Assembly: GCF_001403735.1 (NCBI RefSeq)
Contig: NZ_CXPG01000023.1
Location: 1 to 64,000, forward strand
Source: Jannaschia rubra
GTDB lineage: Bacteria; Pseudomonadota; Alphaproteobacteria; Rhodobacterales; Rhodobacteraceae
Direction of reading: 5' to 3'
DNA: 64,000 nt
In this document: one piece after another, positions 57,815 to 64,000 of the stretch
How the letters are laid out: the number at the start of each line of letters is the position of its first letter
Numbering within the stretch: position 1 is the stretch's first letter
Made by a program: the position numbers and the translations under genes
The notes under the pieces: model-generated
What the model saw: the letters and a program-made list of their open reading frames with translations, nothing else
Database searches by the model: none
Told to the model about the DNA's origin: nothing

Positions 57815-58841
57815 CGACAAGCGCATCGACGAACCCACGGGCGTCGAGACCACCGGCCATTCCTGGGACGGCATCGAGGAGCTGAACAACCCCCTGCCCC
57901 GCTGGTGGCTGTGGTCGTTCTACGCCACCATCGTCTGGGGGATCATCTACGTCATCCTGTTCCCCGCCTGGCCGCTGGTGACGGGTGCGACCAAGGGCGT
58001 GCTGAACTATTCCACCCGCGCCAACGTCGCCGCCGACATCGAACGGGTGAACCTGTCCAACGCCGAGTTGCAGCAGAGCCTTCTCAACGTCGACCTCCAT
58101 GCGCTCGACCGCAACGAGGCGCTCAACGCCTATGCCGTCTCGGCCGGCGCGGCGGTCTTCGCCAACAACTGCTCGCAGTGCCACGGACGCGGCGCGGCGG
58201 GGGTGCAGGCGGCGGGCTATCCGAACCTCCTGGACGACGACTGGCTCTGGGGCGGACAGGTCGAGGACATCGCCTATACGGTGCGCCACGGCATCCGCAA
58301 CGAGGACGACCCCGAGGCGCGCTATTCCGAGATGCCCGCCTTCGGCGAGATCCTCGCGGAGGAGGAGATCGACATCCTGGTCCAGCACGTCCGCAGCCTC
58401 GCCGGACTGGACGAGCCCGTCGTGGGCGGCGAGCAGCTGTTCCTCGACAACTGCGCGGCCTGCCATGCCGACGACGGGACCGGCATGCGCGAACTGGGCG
58501 CGCCCAACCTGACAGACGCGATCTGGCTCTATGGCGGGACCGAGGAGGCCGTGTCCGAGACGATCCACAACTCCCGCTTCGGCGTCATGCCCCCTTGGGG
58601 CGAGCGTCTGGGCGAGGTCCAGGTCCGCGCCGTGGCCGCCTATGTGCACGGTCTGGGCGGCGGCGAGCAGCAGGTGGCGGAGCCCGTCACCGAAGCCGAG
58701 CGCGACGCCGCCGCCGACGTGCCCGAGGCAAGCTTCCCCGCCTCCGCCGAGGAAACCCCCGCGGAGGCAGGCGCGCCGCCCGTCGCCCCCGTCACCGACG
58801 ACGCCGGTCCGGTCAGGCTGCCGCCGCTGCCTTCGGACTGA
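57807..58841 (+). CDS. ccoP: cbb3-type oxidase subunit III, diheme cytochrome c
   Basis: The 344-residue protein has an N-terminal anchor (PLPRWWLWSFYATIVWGIIY) and two heme c sites, NNCSQCHGRG and DNCAACHADD. It receives electrons from soluble cytochrome c. The last ~50 residues are an acidic proline/alanine-rich tail, longer than in most CcoP proteins. A strong hairpin follows the stop, so ccoNOQP is probably its own transcript. Confidence 0.96.
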   Translation: MADDKRIDEPTGVETTGHSWDGIEELNNPLPRWWLWSFYATIVWGIIYVILFPAWPLVTGATKGVLNYSTRANVAADIERVNLSNAELQQSLLNVDLHALDRNEALNAYAVSAGAAVFANNCSQCHGRGAAGVQAAGYPNLLDDDWLWGGQVEDIAYTVRHGIRNEDDPEARYSEMPAFGEILAEEEIDILVQHVRSLAGLDEPVVGGEQLFLDNCAACHADDGTGMRELGAPNLTDAIWLYGGTEEAVSETIHNSRFGVMPPWGERLGEVQVRAVAAYVHGLGGGEQQVAEPVTEAERDAAADVPEASFPASAEETPAEAGAPPVAPVTDDAGPVRLPPLPSD

Positions 58842-58863
58842 CGGGACACCGTCCGACGACCAC

Positions 58864-58898
58864 GGGGCCGCCGCGGGGACGCATCCCGCGGCGGCCCC
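58864..58898 (+). terminator. Strong hairpin between ccoP and ccoG
   Basis: GGGGCCGCCGCGGG and CCCGCGGCGGCCCC are a perfect 14-bp stem with a 7-nt loop, 22 nt past the ccoP stop. It separates the structural operon from the maturation operon, which has its own FNR box 21 nt further on. Confidence 0.8.
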
Positions 58899-58919
58899 GC
58901 CCCGTTCCGCCGCGTCCGC

Positions 58920-58933
58920 TTGATCCACGTCAA
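58920..58933 (+). promoter_or_regulatory. FNR box upstream of ccoG
   Basis: TTGATCCACGTCAA lies 52 nt before the ccoG ATG and just after the terminator hairpin, indicating a separate FnrL-driven promoter for ccoGHIS. Confidence 0.78.
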
Positions 58934-58985
58934 TGCACCGCGCGGGCCGACCTGCGATTGCGGCTCACGGAAAGACAGGAACACC

Positions 58986-60623
58986 ATGTCGAACGCACCC
59001 CTCTTCGCAGCCCAGGAACCGATCTTCCCCCGCCGGGTCAGCGGCTTCTTCCGCCGCCTGAAATGGTGGATCCTCGGGATCACGCTGGGCATCTACTACA
59101 TCACGCCCTGGATCCGCTGGGACCGGGGGCCGAACCTGCCCGACCAGGCCGTCCTGATCGACATGGCCAACCGCCGCTTCTACTTCTTCTGGATCGAGAT
59201 CTGGCCGCATGAGTTCTACTTCGTCGCGGGCCTTCTCATCATGGCGGGGCTGGGACTGTTCCTGTTCACCTCCGCCCTCGGCCGGGTCTGGTGCGGCTAT
59301 GCCTGCCCGCAGACCGTCTGGACCGACCTGTTCCTGCTCGTCGAACGCTGGATCGAAGGCGACCGCAACGCCCGCGTGCGCCTCTGGAAGGCGAAATGGG
59401 ATGCGCGCAAATGGCGCCTGCGCCTGACCAAATGGATGGTCTGGCTGCTCATCGCGGTGGCGACGGGCGGGGCCTGGGTGTTCTACTTCGCCGATGCGCC
59501 GACGCTGGCGCGCGACCTGGTCACGTTGCAGGCACCCATGGTGGCCTATGCGACGATCGGCGTGCTGACCGCCACGACCTTCGTCTTCGGCGGCTTCCTG
59601 CGCGAACAGGTCTGCATCTACATGTGCCCCTGGCCGCGCATCCAGGGCGCGATGATGGACGCGGGCACCCTGACCGTGGGCTACCGCGACTGGCGGGGCG
59701 AGCCGCGCGGCAAGGGCAGCGCCAAACGCGCCGCCGTGGCCGAGGACGTGGGCGAAGCCGCGCGCGTCCGCTACGGCGCGGGCGCCGACAAGGACGTGGC
59801 CACCCCCCGCCTGTCGCGCTCGGGCGAGACGCTGGGCGACTGCATCGACTGCATGGCCTGCGTCAACGTCTGCCCCATGGGCATCGACATCCGCGAGGGC
59901 CAGCAGATGGAGTGCATCACCTGCGCGCTCTGCATCGACGCCTGCGACGAGGTCATGGCCAAGATCGGCCGCCCGCGCGGGTTGATCGACTATCTCGCGC
60001 TCGACGACCGGCCGCCGGTCCTGCCGGGCGAACATGCCGCCGTGCGCCCCATGGGCACCGAGGCCGAGGGCGCGACGACCATCAAACCCGCGCCCGGCGA
60101 TCCGGCCCCGGCGCCCCATGCCGCCGCGCAGCCCTTCACTGCCGAAGGCAGCCGCGACTGGTCGCCGCAGCCGGTGTGGAAGCACATCTTCCGCCCCCGC
60201 ACGCTGGTCTACACGACGCTCTGGGCGGCGATCGGGGTGTTCCTGCTCGTCGCCCTGTTCATCCGCCCCGAGATCGAGATGACCGTGGCCCCCGTCCGCA
60301 ACCCGACCTTCGTCACCCTGTCGGACGGCACGATCCGCAACACCTACGACGTGCGCCTGCGCAACAAGCATGGCGAGGCGCGGGTCTTCGACCTCGCCGT
60401 GACCTCCACCGGCGCGCTCGACGTGACGCTGGAAGGGCAGCCCGGCACCGCCGTGACCGTGCCCCCCGACGCCACGCAGCGCCAGCGGCTCTACGTCACC
60501 GCCGAACCCGGCAGCCTCGCCGCCACGTCGGAGCGGACCGACGTTCGCATCTGGGCCGAGGATCGGATATCGGGTGAGCAGGCATCGCGCGACACCATCT
60601 TCAACGGGGCGGGCAACCAATGA
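58986..60623 (+). CDS. ccoG: CcoG/RdxB polyferredoxin, cupric reductase for cbb3 assembly
   Basis: This 545-residue membrane protein has about five helices and a ferredoxin-like middle. Cysteine sets include VWCGYACPQTVW, CIYMCPWPR, CIDCMACVNVCPMG and CITCALCIDACDEV, giving two [4Fe-4S] clusters plus extra cysteines. CcoG reduces Cu(II) so copper can be delivered to CcoN. The start at 58986 (AGGAACACC before it) is chosen over upstream openings without homology. ccoH overlaps its end by 4 nt. Confidence 0.95.
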   Translation: MSNAPLFAAQEPIFPRRVSGFFRRLKWWILGITLGIYYITPWIRWDRGPNLPDQAVLIDMANRRFYFFWIEIWPHEFYFVAGLLIMAGLGLFLFTSALGRVWCGYACPQTVWTDLFLLVERWIEGDRNARVRLWKAKWDARKWRLRLTKWMVWLLIAVATGGAWVFYFADAPTLARDLVTLQAPMVAYATIGVLTATTFVFGGFLREQVCIYMCPWPRIQGAMMDAGTLTVGYRDWRGEPRGKGSAKRAAVAEDVGEAARVRYGAGADKDVATPRLSRSGETLGDCIDCMACVNVCPMGIDIREGQQMECITCALCIDACDEVMAKIGRPRGLIDYLALDDRPPVLPGEHAAVRPMGTEAEGATTIKPAPGDPAPAPHAAAQPFTAEGSRDWSPQPVWKHIFRPRTLVYTTLWAAIGVFLLVALFIRPEIEMTVAPVRNPTFVTLSDGTIRNTYDVRLRNKHGEARVFDLAVTSTGALDVTLEGQPGTAVTVPPDATQRQRLYVTAEPGSLAATSERTDVRIWAEDRISGEQASRDTIFNGAGNQ

Positions 60624-61111
60624 CCGGAACGACGACCGAAACCTCGACCACGGGGCGCGAACGGCGCCTGACCGGCTGGCACGTGCTGGCGATGTTCGGG
60701 GGCGGCTTCGCCGTCATCATCGGCGTGAACCTCGCGCTCGCCTTCAACGCCATCCGCACCTTTCCGGGGCTGGAAACCGAGAGCAGCTATGTCGCCAGCC
60801 AGACCTTCGACGCCGACCGCGCCGCGCAGGACGCGCTCGGCTGGGACATGACGGCCAAGGTCGCGGGCGGCCAGCTGGTGCTGACCGTGGCCGGCCCCGA
60901 CGGCACACCCGTGCATCCCGACGTGGTGGACGCCGTGCTGGGCCGGCCGACGACCGTGGCAGATGACCGCACCCCCGCCTTCGCCTGGGATGGCACGGCC
61001 TTGCGCGCACCGGTGGACCTCGGCCCCGGCAACTGGAACCTGCGGCTCGACCTGCGCGCGCCGGACGGCACGCCCTTCCGCCGCCGCATCGTCCTGAACC
61101 ACGCACCATGA
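60620..61111 (+). CDS. ccoH: FixH/CcoH family assembly protein
   Basis: The 163-residue protein has one N-terminal helix (GWHVLAMFGGGFAVIIGVNL) and a periplasmic FixH domain (FPGLETESSYVASQTFD). It helps assemble the cbb3 oxidase, probably by contacting CcoP. It overlaps ccoG and ccoI by 4 nt each (ATGA). Confidence 0.93.
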   Translation: MTGTTTETSTTGRERRLTGWHVLAMFGGGFAVIIGVNLALAFNAIRTFPGLETESSYVASQTFDADRAAQDALGWDMTAKVAGGQLVLTVAGPDGTPVHPDVVDAVLGRPTTVADDRTPAFAWDGTALRAPVDLGPGNWNLRLDLRAPDGTPFRRRIVLNHAP

Positions 61112-63225
61112 GCGCGGTCGCCGCCTGCCCCGGCTGCCTTGTCGCGGCCGACGAACGCCCGGCCCTGCGCGACGCGGCGGGCGACGAGGTCATCCTGTCG
61201 CTGCCCGCCATCCACTGCGCCGGCTGCATCGCGGGGGTGGAGCGCACGCTCGCCACCGTACCAGGCGTCCGCTCGGCGCGCGTGAACCTCAGCCGCCGCC
61301 GCGTCCGCATCGTCACCGATCCGGGCGCGGGCCCCGACGCGGCGCTCGCGGCCCTCGACGCCGCCGGATACGACGCGCAGGAGATGGACGCGGGCGCCCT
61401 CGACGGGCCGGACCCGGCGGGGCGGATGCTGCTGGCGCGGATTGCGGTCGCGGGCTTCGCCATGATGAACGTCATGGCGCTCTCGGTCGCCGTCTGGTCC
61501 GGCGCCACCGATGTCACGCGCGAAATGTTCCACTGGATCACCGCCGTCATCGCCCTGCCCGCCACGGTGTTCTCGGCCCGGCCCTTCTTCGCCGGGGCCT
61601 GGGGCGCGCTGCGCGGCGGGCGCATGAACATGGACGTGCCGATCGCCGTGGCCATAGCACTCGCCTGCGGCAGCTCGATCTACGAGATGATCCTCGGCGG
61701 CGGCCATGCCTGGTTCGACGCCGCCCTGTCGCTGACGTTCTTCCTGCTGGTGGGGCGCTGGCTCGACCACCGCTCGCGGGGGCGCGCGCGATCGGCGGCC
61801 GCCGAACTTGCAGCACTCGAACAGGCCCGCGCGACGGTGGACCGCGACGGCACCCCCCGCGCCATCCCCGTGGCCGAGATCGTGCCGGGCGACACCGTCC
61901 TCCTCCACGCGGGCAGCCGCGCGCCCGTCGACGGCGTGGCGCTGGCGGATGCCACGCTCGACCGGTCGGCGCTGACCGGGGAAAGCCTTCCGGTGCAGAT
62001 CGCGGCCGGCGATGCCGTCTGCGCGGGCGAAATCGCGCTCGGCGCGCCGCTCCGCCTGCGCGCGACGGCGGCGGCGGGCGACAGCACCCTGCGCCGCCTC
62101 GCCGCCCTGGTCGAGGTGGCCGAGACGGGCCGCCACCGCTATTCCGGTCTCGCCGACCGCGCCGCCGCGATCTACGCGCCGTTGGTGCATGTGCTGGCCC
62201 TGGTGGCCTTCGCGGGCTGGTGGATCGGCGCCGGCAACCTGCACCTCGCCATCGGCGTGGCCACCGCCGTCCTCATCATCACCTGCCCCTGCGCGCTCGG
62301 CCTCGCCGTGCCCGCGGTCACGACCACGGTGTCGGGGCGGCTCTTCCGCGCGGGCGTCCTTCTGAAGTCCGCCACGGCGCTGGAGCGTCTGGCCGAGATC
62401 GACACCGTCCTCCTCGACAAGACCGGTACGCTGACCACCGGGCGCGCCGACCTCTCGGGCCTCGACCCCCGGGCGGCCGGGATCGCCGCGGCCCTGTCGC
62501 GCGCCTCGTCGCACCCGGTCTCGCGGGCGGTGGCGGCGGCGCTCGACGGCGTGGCCGCCGCCCCCGTCACCGACCTGCGCGAGGAGACGGGCACCGCCAT
62601 GCGCGGCATGACGGCGGACGGCCCTGTCGCCCTGATCCGGGGGCGGACCGGCCCCGTCCTGTCGCTGCCCTCGGGCAAGGTGCCGCTCGACTTCGCCGAA
62701 ACCCTCAGGCCCGGCGCGGCCGAGATGGTGGCGGACCTGCGCGCAAGGGGTTTCGACGTGGCCATCGTCACCGGCGACGCTGCCGACCGGGCAGAGGCCA
62801 TCGCGGCGGACCTGGGCGTCGACCGCGTCCACGCCGCCACGGGGCCGGAGGCCAAGGCCGCGCTGGTGGCGGACCTCACGGCTGAGGGACGGCGCGTCCT
62901 GATGCTGGGCGACGGCCTCAACGACGCGACCGCGCTCGCCGCCGCGCACGCCAGCATGTCGCCCGCCACCGCGCTCGACGCGGCGCGCGCGGCCTCCGAC
63001 GTGGTGCTGCTGGGCGGCGACCTGCGGCTGGTGGGCACGACCCTGGCCGAGGCGCGGCTGGCCGCGCGGCGCATCCGCCAGAACTTCGCGCTGGCCGCGG
63101 GCTACAACCTCGTGGCGGTGCCGCTGGCATTGGCGGGGGTGGCGACGCCGCTGATGGCGGCGCTGGCCATGTCGGGCTCGTCCATCACCGTGGTGGGCAA
63201 CGCCCTTCGGGGGCGGGCGCGATGA
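61108..63225 (+). CDS. ccoI: Copper-translocating P-type ATPase CcoI/FixI
   Basis: This 705-residue P1B-type ATPase has a metal-binding HMA domain (IHCAGCIAGVERTL), an additional N-terminal CPGC, and about eight helices. The ion site is TCPCALGLAVPAV, with phosphorylation at DKTGTLTTG and the hinge GDGLNDATALAAA. CcoI exports copper needed for cbb3 assembly. It overlaps ccoH and ccoS by 4 nt each. Confidence 0.96.
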   Translation: MSAVAACPGCLVAADERPALRDAAGDEVILSLPAIHCAGCIAGVERTLATVPGVRSARVNLSRRRVRIVTDPGAGPDAALAALDAAGYDAQEMDAGALDGPDPAGRMLLARIAVAGFAMMNVMALSVAVWSGATDVTREMFHWITAVIALPATVFSARPFFAGAWGALRGGRMNMDVPIAVAIALACGSSIYEMILGGGHAWFDAALSLTFFLLVGRWLDHRSRGRARSAAAELAALEQARATVDRDGTPRAIPVAEIVPGDTVLLHAGSRAPVDGVALADATLDRSALTGESLPVQIAAGDAVCAGEIALGAPLRLRATAAAGDSTLRRLAALVEVAETGRHRYSGLADRAAAIYAPLVHVLALVAFAGWWIGAGNLHLAIGVATAVLIITCPCALGLAVPAVTTTVSGRLFRAGVLLKSATALERLAEIDTVLLDKTGTLTTGRADLSGLDPRAAGIAAALSRASSHPVSRAVAAALDGVAAAPVTDLREETGTAMRGMTADGPVALIRGRTGPVLSLPSGKVPLDFAETLRPGAAEMVADLRARGFDVAIVTGDAADRAEAIAADLGVDRVHAATGPEAKAALVADLTAEGRRVLMLGDGLNDATALAAAHASMSPATALDAARAASDVVLLGGDLRLVGTTLAEARLAARRIRQNFALAAGYNLVAVPLALAGVATPLMAALAMSGSSITVVGNALRGRAR

Positions 63226-63407
63226 ACATCCTCGTCATCCTGATCCCGGTGTCGGTCTTCCTCGGCGCGGTCGGCCTCGCCGCCTGCATCTGGACCCTGC
63301 GGAACGGTCAGTACGAGGATCTGGAGGGCGACGCCGCGCGCATCCTGCTCGACGGGTCCGACGACACGCCCGACAGCACCTCCTCCACCGGCCGCGACCA
63401 GAGCTGA
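63222..63407 (+). CDS. ccoS: cbb3 oxidase assembly protein CcoS
   Basis: This 61-residue single-helix protein begins MNILVILIPVSVFLGAVGLA with LRNGQYEDLEGDAARIL, the CcoS signature. It is required for cofactor insertion into the cbb3 oxidase. The last ~33 codons overlap the end of the convergent dehydrogenase gene by 100 nt. Its core (first ~45 residues) is certain; the tail is variable in the family. Confidence 0.93.
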   Translation: MNILVILIPVSVFLGAVGLAACIWTLRNGQYEDLEGDAARILLDGSDDTPDSTSSTGRDQS

Positions 63408-64000
63408 CCGATGGCGCCCGCGAAGGCCCCGGCGAAGACCTCGTCGCGGCCGAGCGGCCCGAACACCTCCTCCAGCCGCAAGAACGCGCCCGGATCGTCG
63501 CGCGTGGCCCGCGCCGCGGACCTCAGCGCATCGGCACGCGCGTCGTCGAGGTCGGTCGCCGGGTCGGCGCAGTAGCGGCACCAGAGCGCCACCTCCATCG
63601 CCAGCAGGTCCACCGGCGCCCCCGCCGCGCGGGCGTCGGCCACGGTGGGCAGCACGAACTTCGGCTGCCGGTTCGACCCGTCCTGGCACAGCCGCGCGAC
63701 GGTATCGCCCACGCGCGGGTTGGCGAAACGCCCGATGCAGGTGTCGAGATAGGCGTGGAAATCCACCCCCGGAATGGCGGGCAGGACGGGGATCACCTCC
63801 TCCGTCATCAACCGCCGCAGCCATCCCTCGATCAGCGGATCGGCCATGGCGTCGTGAACGTAGACATGGCCCCGCAGCGCGCCCGCATAGGCGATGGCCG
63901 CGTGCCCCGCGTTCAGGATCCGCAGCTTCATCGTCTCATAGGGGGCCACGTCGTCCACGAAGGTCGCGCCGACCCGGTCCAGCGCGGGCCGCCCGAGCGG
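63308..64000 (-). CDS. Mannitol dehydrogenase-family protein, 3' part, cut by window edge
   Basis: The frame is open at the right edge. The visible ~230 residues are the C-terminal domain of polyol/hexuronate dehydrogenases, with the catalytic motif ETMKLRILNAGHAAIAYAG, then RFANPRVGDTVARLCQDGSN and KFVLPTVADARAAG. These NAD-dependent enzymes oxidise mannitol, sorbitol or related sugars. The last ~30 codons (ending MRAASPSRSSY) overlap ccoS on the other strand by 100 nt and look unlike the family, so the true end may have been extended by stop loss. Confidence 0.85.
   Translation of the reverse strand, partial: PLGRPALDRVGATFVDDVAPYETMKLRILNAGHAAIAYAGALRGHVYVHDAMADPLIEGWLRRLMTEEVIPVLPAIPGVDFHAYLDTCIGRFANPRVGDTVARLCQDGSNRQPKFVLPTVADARAAGAPVDLLAMEVALWCRYCADPATDLDDARADALRSAARATRDDPGAFLRLEEVFGPLGRDEVFAGAFAGAIGQLWSRPVEEVLSGVSSDPSSRMRAASPSRSSY

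Noticed and set aside
1-64000. tRNA, rRNA, CRISPR arrays, insertion sequences and phage attachment sites
   Set aside because: Looked for by eye as conserved motifs, repeat arrays, transposase motifs and long terminal inverted repeats; none was recognised, although short ncRNAs could be missed.

Overview
The window looks like chromosome of an aerobic, GC-rich alphaproteobacterium, most likely Rhodobacterales (Roseobacter/Rhodobacter-like). The clues are an fnrL/hemN/ccoNOQP-ccoGHIS block with TTGAT-N4-GTCAA boxes, many solute-binding ABC importers, tight ATGA/GTGA start-stop overlaps, a class I PHA synthase, and a C30 carotenoid route. No rRNA, tRNA, CRISPR array, insertion sequence or prophage was recognised. 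The family assignment is inference from gene content.

Layout. 1-1.3 kb: end of a YhaN-like ATPase and a VapBC-type toxin-antitoxin pair. 1.3-7.8 kb: a serralysin-like RTX metalloprotease and a HlyD / double-ATPase / permease export operon with an FNR-type box. 7.8-11.7 kb: L-fucose-type lactonase and dehydrogenase behind two sugar-ABC permeases that lack a binding protein and an ATPase. 11.7-12.8 kb: a secreted Cys-rich protein of unknown function. 12.9-22.8 kb: divergent carotenoid (crt) and squalene (hpnCDE) operons, predicted to make a glycosylated, acylated C30 carotenoid acid. 22.7-25.6 kb: a YjdF-like membrane protein and phaC. 25.6-27.9 kb: an NCS1 transporter divergent from a GntR regulator, with two overlapping inverted repeats between them. 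28-36.3 kb: a GntR-controlled catabolic unit with a LIV-type ABC importer (including a rare permease-ATPase-ATPase fusion), a lambda-crystallin-type hydroxyacid dehydrogenase, a beta-keto acid cleavage enzyme and an SDR.

36.3-41.0 kb holds the most interesting system. It is an apparent RiPP operon: a 71-residue precursor-like peptide ending GGFVW, an intercistronic hairpin, two different radical SAM proteins with C-terminal cysteine clusters, a heme-oxygenase-like diiron protein, and a fused HD-like/aspartyl beta-hydroxylase. I do not recognise this combination as a named pathway.

41.2-45.5 kb: ribokinase, FucU/RbsD mutarotase and MalK-type ATPase, divergent from a sugar-binding protein, with no permeases. 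Together with 7.8-11.7 kb this looks like one L-fucose-type locus split by an inversion. A decayed DUF4336 pseudogene sits at the right-hand breakpoint. 46-52.8 kb: a six-helix membrane protein and a second sugar ABC importer, convergent with a PfkB kinase and a TIM-barrel isomerase/epimerase. 52.9-63.4 kb: hemN, fnrL, ccoNOQP and ccoGHIS for microaerobic respiration. The right edge carries the 3' part of a mannitol dehydrogenase-family gene.

Functionally, FnrL probably links the cbb3 oxidase, anaerobic heme synthesis, PHA synthesis and the exporter through shared boxes. The other operons add nutrient scavenging, pigment and peptide natural-product capacity.
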